A DNA stretch of 64,000 nt from an uncultured Pelagibacteraceae bacterium. GTDB lineage: Bacteria; Pseudomonadota; Alphaproteobacteria; Pelagibacterales; Pelagibacteraceae. The stretch spans positions 25,695-89,694 of the forward strand of contig CAJWPG010000002.1 in the NCBI GenBank assembly GCA_913045275.1, read 5' to 3'. This document shows positions 49,098 through 57,758 of this stretch, piece by piece. Position 1 is the stretch's first letter. Each line of letters starts with the position of its first letter. The position numbers and the translations under genes were made by a program. The notes under the pieces were generated by a model. The model did no database searches. It worked only from the letters and a program-made list of their open reading frames with translations, and was not told the origin of the DNA.

Positions 49098-49559
49098 TTA
49101 TCTATTTTTTGCTCTATTTTTAGTGGGAGCATTTGCTTTTTCACGTAAACTTGAAAGTATATTAAACAAAATATTATTTTGTTTAAAATCTTTTTCAGTA
49201 ATAGCCTTAACATATTCAATATCATTCATATCATTTAATTTTAAAATTTTTTTATTCTTTAAAATTCCTTTGTTATTAAATTCAACTATCAATATATTAT
49301 TTTTATTAATTTTTTTGATTCCAAGTTTAAATATTGATTGATTTGTTTTCATTCTTTCAATGTAAAGCCATTTATTCTTATTGAAATTACTTACTGAAGA
49401 AGGGGGGCCAATGATTTTTAACATATCATTTTTATTTGTCTTATTAATTGTAATTTTTTTAAATTTTTCCTGTAAAGATTTAAATCCATGATTATTTGAT
49501 ACTTTATTTGATGAGCAATTAAGTGTAAATAAAAATAGAAAAACAAAAAATATTCTCAT
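49098..49559 (-). CDS. bamE: BamE-family outer membrane assembly lipoprotein
   Basis: Accessory lipoprotein of the BAM complex that inserts beta-barrels in the outer membrane. A short signal peptide leads to a cysteine (LFTLNCSS, residues 11-18), a non-canonical lipobox, and then the SmpA/OmlA domain (MLKIIGPPSSV ... KWLYIER ... LIVEFNNKGIL). The 153 residues end in a basic tail. Its start codon directly abuts the start of the opposite-strand gene with no base between them. Confidence 0.85.
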   Translation of the reverse strand: MRIFFVFLFLFTLNCSSNKVSNNHGFKSLQEKFKKITINKTNKNDMLKIIGPPSSVSNFNKNKWLYIERMKTNQSIFKLGIKKINKNNILIVEFNNKGILKNKKILKLNDMNDIEYVKAITEKDFKQNNILFNILSSLREKANAPTKNRAKNR

Positions 49560-50033
49560 ATGAAATATAATTATTTAAATATTTACAATAATTTAATAAA
49601 ATTAACTAGAAATAAAAAATTATATTTAAACTTAGGTAAAGATGATACTTTTTCGGAAAGATTAATATTTTTTTTTTTTCATTTAGCTTTATTTTTGAAA
49701 CATTTTAAGTCATCAATACCTCTAAAATACCTTCAAGAATTATTTGATTTTATTATTAAGCAAATTGAGCTTTCTATAAGAGAAGTAGGATACGGCGATG
49801 TATCTGTTAATAAGAAAATGAAAGATTTTATCAATTTATTTTATTCAATAGTTGAAAAAATTGAGAAATTGGATTTGGTTAATAATGAAAATTTATTAAA
49901 TGTACTCAAAAAATACTTAAATTCTGATAAAAACTTGGATTTTTATGCTGATTATTTTAATAAATATAGATTGTTTCTTACAAAAAACACTTTAAATAAC
50001 TTTACAAAAGATATAATAAACCTTAATTTTTAA
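49560..50033 (+). CDS. CBP3/UQCC1-family ubiquinol-cytochrome c chaperone
   Basis: Small helical protein (157 residues) of the family that assists cytochrome bc1 complex assembly in mitochondria and alphaproteobacteria. The family block ([20 protein letters not shown], then [16 protein letters not shown]) is near residues 60-100, and [18 protein letters not shown] with DDTFSERL opens the protein as expected. It sits back to back with bamE and just before rpmF-plsX, a conserved alphaproteobacterial arrangement. Confidence 0.85.
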   Translation: MKYNYLNIYNNLIKLTRNKKLYLNLGKDDTFSERLIFFFFHLALFLKHFKSSIPLKYLQELFDFIIKQIELSIREVGYGDVSVNKKMKDFINLFYSIVEKIEKLDLVNNENLLNVLKKYLNSDKNLDFYADYFNKYRLFLTKNTLNNFTKDIINLNF

Positions 50034-50035
50034 TT

Positions 50036-50215
50036 ATGGCCGTACCAAAACGCAAAACAACTAAATCAAGATCTGGGAAGAGACGATCACATATTAAAGT
50101 CTCACCTAAAAATATTATAGAAGATAAAAAATCAGGTGAATACAGGCTTTCACATCACTTAGATTTTAAAACAGGTACTTATAAAGGTAGACAAGTTTTA
50201 GATCCAAAAAATTAA
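50036..50215 (+). CDS. rpmF: 50S ribosomal protein L32
   Basis: 59-residue L32: [19 protein letters not shown] at the N-terminus, then [18 protein letters not shown], as in alphaproteobacterial L32. It begins two bases after the chaperone gene and ends six bases before plsX. The rpmF-plsX pairing is widely conserved. The zinc-ribbon cysteines found in some L32 proteins are absent. Confidence 0.96.
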   Translation: MAVPKRKTTKSRSGKRRSHIKVSPKNIIEDKKSGEYRLSHHLDFKTGTYKGRQVLDPKN

Positions 50216-50221
50216 TAATTT

Positions 50222-51232
50222 ATGAATAAACCAATCGTCATTGCCGTTGATGCAATGGGAGGGGACAATGCTCCAAATAAAATCATTGATGGTATAGAAT
50301 TATATCACCAAAAAAATATAGATATTCTTTTTAAATTATTTGGAAATAAAGATTTAATAGAAAAATCATTAAAAAATAAAAAAATAGACAATCAAAGTTA
50401 TGAAATTATTCACACTGAAAACAATGTTAAAAACGAAGATAGTGCGCTTGCTGCCGCAAAAAGAGGAAAAAATACAAGCATGTGGCTATCAATAGAAAGC
50501 GTAAAAAATAAAACTTCTGATATAGTACTTTCGGCTGGTAATACTGCGGCATTATTTGTTATTGCTAAATTAAACATAAAAATGATTGAGAAAATTGACA
50601 AACCTGCCTTATCAGGTTTGTGGCCAAATAAAACAGGAATGAACATAGTGTTAGATTTGGGTGCAAATATTGAATGTAACGAAAAAAATTTAATAGATTT
50701 TTCTATTATGGGTGCCGCTCTCCATAAATCTTTATATCCAAATGAAACCTCAAAAGTTGCCTTATTAAATATTGGATCAGAAGAAATTAAAGGAAATAAT
50801 GTAATAAAAAATACTTATCAAGAATTATCAAAATTTAATAGTACACTATTTGAATTCAAAGGATATGTTGAGGGAAATAATATAATGTGCGGAGATGTTA
50901 ATGTTATTATTGCTGATGGTTTCACAGGAAATATCGCATTGAAAACCGCAGAAGGTACAGCAAATTTTATTACATCAGAGCTAAAAAAAGCTCTTACAGG
51001 CAATGCATTAGGTAAAATTTCATCATTATTAAATATAAAAAACATAAATAATTTTAAAAAAAAATTAGATCCAAGATTATATAATGGAGCAATTTTATTA
51101 GGATTAAATTCACCTGTTGTTAAAAGTCATGGTGGGACTGATTATATTGGATTTGCAAATGCTATATCAGTTTGTGAAAAAATAATTAAAGGCCGATTGA
51201 TTGATAAAATAAAAGAAAATATAATTAATTAA
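50222..51232 (+). CDS. plsX: Phosphate acyltransferase PlsX
   Basis: Makes acyl-phosphate from acyl-ACP for PlsY (encoded at 14.2-14.8 kb). IAVDAMGGDNAP at the N-terminus, LSAGNTAAL near 99-107, and VIADGFTGNIALKT are family signatures. The length of 336 is normal. The stop overlaps the ihfA start by one base; fabH, which usually lies between them, is missing here. Confidence 0.97.
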   Translation: MNKPIVIAVDAMGGDNAPNKIIDGIELYHQKNIDILFKLFGNKDLIEKSLKNKKIDNQSYEIIHTENNVKNEDSALAAAKRGKNTSMWLSIESVKNKTSDIVLSAGNTAALFVIAKLNIKMIEKIDKPALSGLWPNKTGMNIVLDLGANIECNEKNLIDFSIMGAALHKSLYPNETSKVALLNIGSEEIKGNNVIKNTYQELSKFNSTLFEFKGYVEGNNIMCGDVNVIIADGFTGNIALKTAEGTANFITSELKKALTGNALGKISSLLNIKNINNFKKKLDPRLYNGAILLGLNSPVVKSHGGTDYIGFANAISVCEKIIKGRLIDKIKENIIN

Positions 51233-51528
51233 TGCGTATCAACTTAACTAAAAAAGAGATTATCAATTCTATCTATATGCAAATTGGATTTTCAAAAAAA
51301 ATATCAGAAAATCTTCTAGAAGATGTTTTTCAAACATTATTAACAAATATAATTTCCGAAGGAAAAGTTAAAATTGCAAAATTTGGAACTTTTATATTAC
51401 GAAAAAAAAATCAAAGGATTGGTAGAAATCCAAAAACGAAAGAAGAAAAAATTATCTCTGCGAGAAATGTTATTTTGTTTAAACCTTCTAAAGATCTAAA
51501 AAAATATATCAATAATAATGATCAGTAA
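51232..51528 (+). CDS. ihfA: Integration host factor subunit alpha
   Basis: DNA-bending protein of the HU/IHF family (98 residues). LTKKEIINSIYMQIGFSKKIS at the N-terminus is IHF-alpha-like, and the DNA-contacting arm KIAKFGTFILRKK ... GRNPKTKEE is intact. It lies in the plsX-ihfA-merR order typical of alphaproteobacteria. It overlaps merR by 11 bases. IHF also helps tyrosine recombinases such as the one at 62.3 kb. Confidence 0.93.
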   Translation: MRINLTKKEIINSIYMQIGFSKKISENLLEDVFQTLLTNIISEGKVKIAKFGTFILRKKNQRIGRNPKTKEEKIISARNVILFKPSKDLKKYINNNDQ

Positions 51529-51886
51529 AAGAAATGAAGCGTATAAAACCATCAGTGAAGTTGCCGAGTTATTAAACTTAATAAATCCAAATACTGGAAA
51601 AGTTTCAACACATACACTTAGATTCTGGGAAAAAGAATTTAAACAAATTAAACCTAAAATATTTGCTGGAAATAGGAGATATTACGATAAAAATACAATA
51701 AAAATTTTAAAAAAAATCAAGTTTTTACTTAAAGATAAAGGCTTGACTATCAAGGGTGTAAAAAAACACTTATTAAATGATGAATCAGATCTTGACGAAA
51801 TAATCAATACAACTATAAACACAAAAAATATTTTGAAATCAAAAGTAAGTAGAATTTCAAAAATCGTTAAAGAGTTAAAAAAATAA
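51518..51886 (+). CDS. MerR-family transcriptional regulator
   Basis: 122-residue protein with a winged-helix MerR domain: YKTISEVAELLNL (about 9-21), THTLRFWEKEFKQIKP, and RRYYDKNTIKILKKIKFLL. The C-terminal part is short and has no cysteine-based metal site. This subgroup is conserved behind ihfA in alphaproteobacteria, but its target is unknown to me. It overlaps ihfA and is followed by rpmG after one base. Confidence 0.9.
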   Translation: MISKRNEAYKTISEVAELLNLINPNTGKVSTHTLRFWEKEFKQIKPKIFAGNRRYYDKNTIKILKKIKFLLKDKGLTIKGVKKHLLNDESDLDEIINTTINTKNILKSKVSRISKIVKELKK

Positions 51887-51887
51887 T

Positions 51888-52079
51888 ATGGCAAAAAAAA
51901 CACACGTTAAAGTAAGATTGGTACCTGAAGCAAAGCCAGATAGCCCGTTTTTCTATTATGTAAAAAAACCTGCCGGTGGTGAAAAAGCTAAAGTTAAATT
52001 AAAAGCAAAAAAATATAATCCATCAACAAGAAAACATGAAATTTTTGTTGAGAAAAAACTTCCTCCTCATAGTAAATAA
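51888..52079 (+). CDS. rpmG: 50S ribosomal protein L33
   Basis: 63-residue L33 with MAKKTHVKVRLVPEA, FFYYVKKPAG, and the closing KKYNPSTRKHEIFVEKKLP. No zinc cysteines are present, so it is a C-minus form. It ends against the 3-prime end of the convergent chorismate mutase gene. It shares the plus-strand run with ihfA and merR. Confidence 0.93.
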   Translation: MAKKTHVKVRLVPEAKPDSPFFYYVKKPAGGEKAKVKLKAKKYNPSTRKHEIFVEKKLPPHSK

Positions 52080-52370
52080 TTATTTTTTCTTAAAATTTCT
52101 TTTTTCAAAATCAATATAGGCATAAATCATATTAATCCATATTCGTTTTGTAATTTTGGGATCAATTTTATTTTGTATTGATTTGATTTTAATATCTCTA
52201 AGTATTTTTTTAATTCTTTTTTTATCAACTATTTCCTTTTTATATTCTTTTATTTTTAAAACTTTTTTCACTAAAAAAGTTCTTTTTTTGATAATCTTAA
52301 TTAGAGAATAATCTAATTTATCAAGTTTTTTTCTTATTAAATTTAGTTTTTTTTTTTTTAATGGCGACAT
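52080..52370 (-). CDS. AroQ-type chorismate mutase
   Basis: Converts chorismate to prephenate for phenylalanine and tyrosine. The 96-residue all-helical protein has IRKKLDKLDYSLIKIIKKRTFLVKKV split across residues 12-37, and the DKKRIKKILRDI helix, matching the AroQ-fold active-site arginine/lysine pattern. It is very lysine-rich, as are other small proteins here. Its 5-prime end faces ctaA with a 43-bp gap. Confidence 0.82.
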   Translation of the reverse strand: MSPLKKKKLNLIRKKLDKLDYSLIKIIKKRTFLVKKVLKIKEYKKEIVDKKRIKKILRDIKIKSIQNKIDPKITKRIWINMIYAYIDFEKRNFKKK

Positions 52371-52413
52371 TTATATATATGGATTAAATAATAATTATTA
52401 TATTTATCGAAAT

Positions 52414-53454
52414 ATGTACATAGAAAATAATCAAATTAAAAAATATGTTTCTTTTTGGCTGGTCTCATTGTTTTGGCTTATGGCAATAATGATAATAATT
52501 GGTGGCTTAACAAGATTAACTGATTCTGGTTTATCAATTACGCAATGGCAACTTTTTTCTGGTTTTTTGCCTCCATTAAATAATACTGATTGGGATAAAT
52601 ATTTTCATTTATATAAAGAAATTCCAGAATTTAAGATTCAAAATTTTGAAATGACTTTAAATGAATTCAAAATTATATTTTGGTGGGAGTGGGTACATAG
52701 ATTTTTAGGTAGATTAATAGGAATTTATTATTTAATACCTCTGATTTTCTTTTCTTTTAAAATTCGTTTTAAAAATTTAATTATTTTATATTTAATTTTC
52801 TTTTTAATATGCTTCCAAGGTTTTATGGGTTGGTATATGGTCTCTAGTGGATTAGTTGATAGAATAGACGTAAGTCATTTTAGATTATCTGTACATTTAG
52901 TAATTGCATTTATTATACTTTCTTTAATATTGTGGAATTATTTTAATACAAAAATAATTGTTTTTTCTGATGAGAAACTAAAATTTTCAATTCCAGTTAT
53001 TTTTTTAATTCTAATATTTATGCAAATTACAATAGGTGCTTTTGTTTCTGGAATGGATGCTGGTAAAATTTATAATTCTTGGCCTTTAATGGGAGCGTCC
53101 TATTTTCCAAATGATAATAATTTTATTGATTTATTTAATTTTTCTGCCTTTAGTGAACCTTCGCTAGTGCAATTTATGCATAGAAATTTAGCCTATATAA
53201 TTTGTTTATTTTATTTATTTTTATTAATAAAAATTTATATAAATAATTTAAGTAAATTTTATTTCGCAATAAATATTCTTGGATTGGTATTGTTAATTCA
53301 AGTTTTATTAGGTATTTTTACGTTAACACATAATGCACAATTGATGTTATCTTCTATGCATCAAATAACTTCAATTTTTTTAGTCAGCACGTCTGTCTAC
53401 CTGTTATACTTAAACTCAAAATCTAGCAAACATCATTCTAATCAATTATTCTGA
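52414..53454 (+). CDS. ctaA: Heme A synthase
   Basis: Oxidises heme O to heme A for cytochrome c oxidase. Eight hydrophobic helices over 346 residues carry the heme-ligand histidines in EWVHRFLGR and FMHRNLAYI, and the family motifs GGLTRLTDSGLSITQW, QGFMGWYMVSSGL and GAFVSGMDAGKIYNSWPLMG. The length and motif order match the alphaproteobacterial (COX15-like) type. It converges on the alpha/beta hydrolase gene with a 63-bp gap. Confidence 0.96.
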   Translation: MYIENNQIKKYVSFWLVSLFWLMAIMIIIGGLTRLTDSGLSITQWQLFSGFLPPLNNTDWDKYFHLYKEIPEFKIQNFEMTLNEFKIIFWWEWVHRFLGRLIGIYYLIPLIFFSFKIRFKNLIILYLIFFLICFQGFMGWYMVSSGLVDRIDVSHFRLSVHLVIAFIILSLILWNYFNTKIIVFSDEKLKFSIPVIFLILIFMQITIGAFVSGMDAGKIYNSWPLMGASYFPNDNNFIDLFNFSAFSEPSLVQFMHRNLAYIICLFYLFLLIKIYINNLSKFYFAINILGLVLLIQVLLGIFTLTHNAQLMLSSMHQITSIFLVSTSVYLLYLNSKSSKHHSNQLF

Positions 53455-53517
53455 AACATTTATGCTTGATTTAAATCAGCAATAATATCAACAGATTGTT
53501 CAAATACACACGATAAT

Positions 53518-54336
53518 TTATTTAGTTGCAGGTGGGTAATTTTTTGTTATGAATTTTTTTAAAACTTTTAAAACTCTATCTGCTTCTTCTAGAAGCATCA
53601 TATGGCCACAATTATCTATAATATCAACTTTACTTCCTTCTATTAAATCTGCTAATTTTTTTCCTTCTTTAACAGGACACATTTTATCATCTGTAGCAAG
53701 AATAGACAAAGTGGGAATTTTTATTTTTTTAGCTGCTTCAAAACCATTTTTATAATTATCACAAGCTCTAAAATCTACTCCTAGTGTATCCTTAATATTT
53801 CTGCTTTGAGCTAACATTGATCCTGTATTAATATGATACAAGCCAGGAACTGGGTGACCTCCAAAATGACCCGCGGGACCGTGAGCCCAATCCATCATTA
53901 AATTTACTGCTTTTGGATCATTATTTTCTGCAAGGGATAATAACTCGGGGTTCATAGGTATTGCTCCAGCACCACCCATTAAACTCATTGTTTTAATTTT
54001 ATTAGGATATCTTGAGACGCATTCAATTGTAACTAAACAACCTTGAGAATGTCCTACTAAAGACGCTTCTTTATATCCAACTACATCAATTACACTACTT
54101 ACCCACTCAGCCATATCTTCGATAGATTTTAAACTTTCACCTCCGGATAGACCATGACCAGGCATGTCTATAGCCAAAACACTGTAGCCATGAAAAGCGA
54201 AATATCTAGTTTGAAGTACCCATGTCATATGAGTTAAACCGCTTCCGTGAATAAAAATAATTAATGGTTTATTTTTATCAAACTGTCTTCCGCCGGTAGA
54301 AGCAAATATTTCTTGATTGTTTACTTTAAATTTCAT
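53518..54336 (-). CDS. Alpha/beta hydrolase
   Basis: Cytoplasmic-looking 272-residue hydrolase. The oxyanion FIHGSGLTHMTW is near 28-39, the nucleophile elbow GHSQGC near 96-101 (Ser), the acid in LATDDKMCP, and the histidine in CGHMMLLEE near the end form a full triad. The start overlaps the metY stop by four bases, so the two are coupled. A substrate linked to sulfur amino-acid metabolism is possible, but nothing in the sequence fixes it. It lacks the MetX signature. Confidence 0.85.
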   Translation of the reverse strand: MKFKVNNQEIFASTGGRQFDKNKPLIIFIHGSGLTHMTWVLQTRYFAFHGYSVLAIDMPGHGLSGGESLKSIEDMAEWVSSVIDVVGYKEASLVGHSQGCLVTIECVSRYPNKIKTMSLMGGAGAIPMNPELLSLAENNDPKAVNLMMDWAHGPAGHFGGHPVPGLYHINTGSMLAQSRNIKDTLGVDFRACDNYKNGFEAAKKIKIPTLSILATDDKMCPVKEGKKLADLIEGSKVDIIDNCGHMMLLEEADRVLKVLKKFITKNYPPATK

Positions 54337-55661
54337 TGATTTGAAACCAACGTAGGTTTTTTTGTGGCTCTAAAACCTATTTCAAAATCATTTTTGATAT
54401 CCTCAATATCTTCTATTCCTACAGATAATCTGATCATGTCGTGAGATAGACCTGCAAACTTTAAAGTTGCTTCATCCATTTGTGAATGAGTACCAGAAGC
54501 AGGATGAATAACTAAAGTTCTAGTATCACCTACGTTAGCAAGATGAGAAGCTAGTTTAACATTATTAATAAATGCCACTGCTGCATCTTTTCCACCTCTA
54601 ATTCCAAAAGCTATCATTGATCCTCGACCGTTAGGTAAAAGTTTTTTTGCTAATTCGTGATCAGGATGGTCAGGTACACTTGGATGCGATACCCAAGCTA
54701 CACTTTTGTGTTCTAACAAGTATTTAACCATTTCTTCAGCATTTGAACAATGTTTTATCATTCTTACTGATAAAGTTTCAATACCTTGCAATACATTCCA
54801 GGCATTTTGAGGACTTAAACAAGGGCCAAAATCTCTCATACCCTCAGCTCTTGCTTTCATTGTAAAAGCTGTAGGTCCAAATTCTTCAGCAAAAGATAAT
54901 CCGTGATACCCTTCGTATGGTTTTGTCATTGTAGTAAATTTATCATTTTGCATCCAGTCAAATTTACCACATTCAACCAAAATACCTGCCATTGATGAAC
55001 CGTGGCCAGCCATCCATTTAGTTAAAGAATGAATTACTATATCGACACCATGTTCAAATGGTTTACAAAGATATGGAGTTTGGTAAGTTGCATCAACCAT
55101 TAATGGAATACCTGCATCATGAGCAATTTTTGCTATCTCGGGCATGTTCATGAGTTCGTTTCCAGGATTTCCAACTAGTTCACCAAAAATACCTTTAGTA
55201 TTTTTTTGAATTGCTTTTTTAAAACCTCCTGTATCTCTAGGTTTAACAAAAGTACATTTGATACCGAATTTTGGTAAAGTTAGCCTAAATAAATTAACTG
55301 TGCCGCCATATAATTGAGATGAAACTACCAGGTGGTCACCAGCTTCGCATAAAGTCATTACAGTTAAAAATATTGCACTCATGCCCGAGGATGTTGCTAA
55401 AGCAGCAGTTCCACCTTCAAGAGAGGCAACTCTTTCTTCCAAAACACCAACTGTAGGATTTGATATTCTACTATAAATGTGTCCACCTCTTTCTAGATTA
55501 AAAAGGGCAGCAGCATGATCAACATCATCAAACAAATATGAAGTTGTTTGATATATAGGTACTTGTCTAGAACCTGCATTTTTGTGAGGTTGATAACCTG
55601 CGTGTAAACTCAAAGTGTCAAATTTGTAAGTTTTTGGCTTTGGTATTTTTTTATCACTCAT
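54333..55661 (-). CDS. metY: O-acetylhomoserine aminocarboxypropyltransferase (sulfhydrylase)
   Basis: PLP enzyme of the Cys/Met metabolism family that makes homocysteine (or methionine) from O-acetylhomoserine and sulfide (or methanethiol). TLSLHAGYQPHKNAGSRQVPI at the N-terminus marks the MetY branch. ALATSSGMSAIF and the PLP lysine in HSLTKWMAGHGS are family features. The length of 442 is normal. It is divergent from rplM. Methionine gamma-lyase is a less likely alternative. Confidence 0.92.
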   Translation of the reverse strand: MSDKKIPKPKTYKFDTLSLHAGYQPHKNAGSRQVPIYQTTSYLFDDVDHAAALFNLERGGHIYSRISNPTVGVLEERVASLEGGTAALATSSGMSAIFLTVMTLCEAGDHLVVSSQLYGGTVNLFRLTLPKFGIKCTFVKPRDTGGFKKAIQKNTKGIFGELVGNPGNELMNMPEIAKIAHDAGIPLMVDATYQTPYLCKPFEHGVDIVIHSLTKWMAGHGSSMAGILVECGKFDWMQNDKFTTMTKPYEGYHGLSFAEEFGPTAFTMKARAEGMRDFGPCLSPQNAWNVLQGIETLSVRMIKHCSNAEEMVKYLLEHKSVAWVSHPSVPDHPDHELAKKLLPNGRGSMIAFGIRGGKDAAVAFINNVKLASHLANVGDTRTLVIHPASGTHSQMDEATLKFAGLSHDMIRLSVGIEDIEDIKNDFEIGFRATKKPTLVSNQ

Positions 55662-55768
55662 TAAGTCTCTCCATAGGTGTTTTATTATTGAATTTCTTTC
55701 TAATAACGTTTTTCTAACATTTATTGATTCTATTACAATAGTGAGAAATTAAGAAAAAATATAATAAA

Positions 55769-55797
55769 TTGACAATATATATATTTATAAGTATTAA
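55769..55797 (+). promoter_or_regulatory. Near-consensus sigma-70 promoter for rplM-rpsI
   Basis: TTGACA at 55769-55774, a 17-base spacer, and TATTAA at 55792-55797. Transcription would begin around 55804-55806, just two to four bases before the rplM ATG at 55808. It lies in the 146-bp divergent gap shared with metY. Confidence 0.65.
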
Positions 55798-55807
55798 TCC
55801 CGCATTC

Positions 55808-56266
55808 ATGACTAAATTTATTAAAAAAGACGACATAAACTCAAAATGGTTTGAAATTGATGCTAAGGATGCTGTTGTAGGAAGACTAGCTACAATAGTT
55901 TCAAAAATTATAAGAGGAAAAAACAAAACTACTTATACTCCACATATGGATCACGGAGATTTTGTTGTTGTAAAGAATGTTGATCAAATTAAATTTACAG
56001 GTAACAAATTTGAAAATAAAAAATACTACAGACACACAGGCTATCCTGGTGGAATTAAAGAAACTACACCCGAAAGATTGCATGAAAATAAACCAGGAGA
56101 GGCATTAAAACTTGCAGTTAAAAGAATGCTTCCAGATGGCGCTCTTGCAAAAAAACAATTAACAAAATTAAAAATTTATGCTGGATCTAATCATCCTCAT
56201 GAAGCACAAAATCCAGAATCAATTGATCTAAAAAAATTAAATAAAAAAAATATTATAAAATACTAA
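55808..56266 (+). CDS. rplM: 50S ribosomal protein L13
   Basis: Early-assembly large-subunit protein. WFEIDAKDAVVGRLATIVSKI (split over residues 12-32), YTPHMDHGDFVVV, and HTGYPGG are diagnostic. The frame is open to 55769, but that reading would start inside the promoter; ATG 55808 gives the standard 152-residue protein. rpsI follows after one base, the invariant pairing. Confidence 0.97.
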   Translation: MTKFIKKDDINSKWFEIDAKDAVVGRLATIVSKIIRGKNKTTYTPHMDHGDFVVVKNVDQIKFTGNKFENKKYYRHTGYPGGIKETTPERLHENKPGEALKLAVKRMLPDGALAKKQLTKLKIYAGSNHPHEAQNPESIDLKKLNKKNIIKY

Positions 56267-56267
56267 T

Positions 56268-56699
56268 ATGGAAAATACGAACCAAACTTCTACTAAAATC
56301 AAACTAGATTTTAAAGATAGTAAGTATGCTACAGGAAGAAGAAAAACTTCAATAGCAAAAGTTTGGTTAAAAAAGGGTAGTGGAAAAATATATGTAAATG
56401 GAAAAAATTTTGAAGATTATTTCACAAGATCCGCTCATAAAACACAAATTTTAAGACCATTTGAAATTATAAATCAATCAACAGATTACGATGTAAAATC
56501 TAAAGTAGTAGGCGGTGGTCACACGGGCCAAGCTGGAGCTTTAGTTCATGGTATTTCAAGAGCATTAATAAAATTTGATGAAAATCTAAAAACGACCTTA
56601 AGAAAAGAAAAATTGACAACCAGAGATTCTAGATCTGTTGAAAGAAAAAAGCCTGGTAGAGCAAAAGCTAGAAAGAGCTTTCAATTTTCTAAAAGATAA
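56268..56699 (+). CDS. rpsI: 30S ribosomal protein S9
   Basis: S9 contacts the P-site tRNA with its C-terminal tail. YATGRRKTSIAKVWLKKGSG, GGGHTGQAGALVHGISRAL, and the terminal KARKSFQFSKR are diagnostic. The 143-residue protein has a short extra N-terminus of about 15 residues before the conserved core. It is co-transcribed with rplM. Confidence 0.97.
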   Translation: MENTNQTSTKIKLDFKDSKYATGRRKTSIAKVWLKKGSGKIYVNGKNFEDYFTRSAHKTQILRPFEIINQSTDYDVKSKVVGGGHTGQAGALVHGISRALIKFDENLKTTLRKEKLTTRDSRSVERKKPGRAKARKSFQFSKR

Positions 56700-56732
56700 T
56701 TTCTTTTTAATCAACAACTGTTATATTATATT

Positions 56733-57758
56733 ATGTCTAAGATTAATGTTCTTATTGCCGGTTCAACTGGTTATATTGGTGTTCAATTAACTAAAATTTT
56801 AGTTAACCATAAAAAGGTAAATATAAAATATCTTTGTGGAAGTTCATCTATTGGTAAAAAAATTTCTTACTTTGATAAGAGTTTAAGCAAATATAAATTA
56901 CCTAAAATAATTAAATTTAATAAAAATTTATTACTAAATGTTGATGTTATATTTACAGCCTTACCAAATGGAGAAACTCAAAAAATTTCTAAACTCTTAC
57001 TTAAAAAAAATACTTTAATTGATTTATCTGCTGATTTTAGACTTAAAAAAACTAGTGATTTTTTAAAATGGTATAAAATTAAACACAGCGCAAGCAATAT
57101 GATTAAAAATAGTATTTATGCTTTGCCTGAAATTAAAAGAAATAAAATTAAAAATAAGAAAATTATTTCATGTCCAGGGTGTTATCCAACATCAATTTTA
57201 TTGCCTTTAATTCCTTTACTAAAAAAAAGATTAATATCCAATAATAATATTATAATAGACTCCAAATCAGGATATTCTGGGGCGGGTAGGGGCGTTCATA
57301 AAAAATATATAAGAAAAAATCTTTATGAATCCTTGAGTGCCTACGGAATAGCCAACCACAGACATAATTCGGAAATTCAACAAGAACTAGATTTGTGTTC
57401 AGGTAAAAAAAATAATTTTCATTTTACACCTCATTTAACTCCAATGTTCAGAGGCATTCTTAGCACAATATATATTGATTTAATAAAAGGAGTTACAAAA
57501 AATAAAATAAATTCTGTTTTAAATAAATATTATAAAAAAGAAATATTTGTTAGTATTGCTAAACCAGATACCTTGTTAAGTACTAACGATGTAATTAATA
57601 CAAATAATTGCATAATTTCAGTTTGCAAAAGTAAGCATAGACGTAAATTAATTATTTTGTCAGTTATAGATAATTTGATTAAAGGTGGTAGCGGACAAGC
57701 AATTCAAAATATGAACATATTATATAATTTTAAAGAAAACGAAGGTTTAAATGCATAA
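56733..57758 (+). CDS. argC: N-acetyl-gamma-glutamyl-phosphate reductase
   Basis: NADPH-dependent step of arginine synthesis. The Rossmann motif AGSTGYIGVQL is at 9-19, the catalytic Cys150 in SCPGCYPTS, and HRHNSEIQQEL near 213 includes the conserved histidine. The length of 341 is normal. TATATT at 56722-56727 ends five bases before the ATG, another possible near-leaderless start. The end overlaps the next small ORF by eight bases. Confidence 0.96.
   Translation: MSKINVLIAGSTGYIGVQLTKILVNHKKVNIKYLCGSSSIGKKISYFDKSLSKYKLPKIIKFNKNLLLNVDVIFTALPNGETQKISKLLLKKNTLIDLSADFRLKKTSDFLKWYKIKHSASNMIKNSIYALPEIKRNKIKNKKIISCPGCYPTSILLPLIPLLKKRLISNNNIIIDSKSGYSGAGRGVHKKYIRKNLYESLSAYGIANHRHNSEIQQELDLCSGKKNNFHFTPHLTPMFRGILSTIYIDLIKGVTKNKINSVLNKYYKKEIFVSIAKPDTLLSTNDVINTNNCIISVCKSKHRRKLIILSVIDNLIKGGSGQAIQNMNILYNFKENEGLNA

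Noticed and set aside
53467..53478. Palindrome TGATTTAAATCA resembling an FNR/CRP half-site pair
   Set aside because: It lies between two convergent genes (ctaA and the hydrolase), where no promoter is expected, and a 12-bp AT-rich palindrome can arise by chance.
53518..54336. MetX homoserine acetyltransferase for the alpha/beta hydrolase next to metY
   Set aside because: The protein is about 100 residues shorter than MetX and its nucleophile elbow is GHSQGC, without the MetX GPSMGG pattern.
55662..55760. metY leader as a SAM-V or SAM-II riboswitch
   Set aside because: SAR11 metY genes can carry SAM riboswitches, but this leader shows only a weak bulged hairpin and a GGAGAG ribosome-binding site, and I could not find the conserved core or pseudoknot.
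55769..55807. Upstream extension of rplM (13 extra codons)
   Set aside because: The extension would start within the -35 element of a near-consensus promoter, and L13 proteins normally begin at the ATG at 55808.
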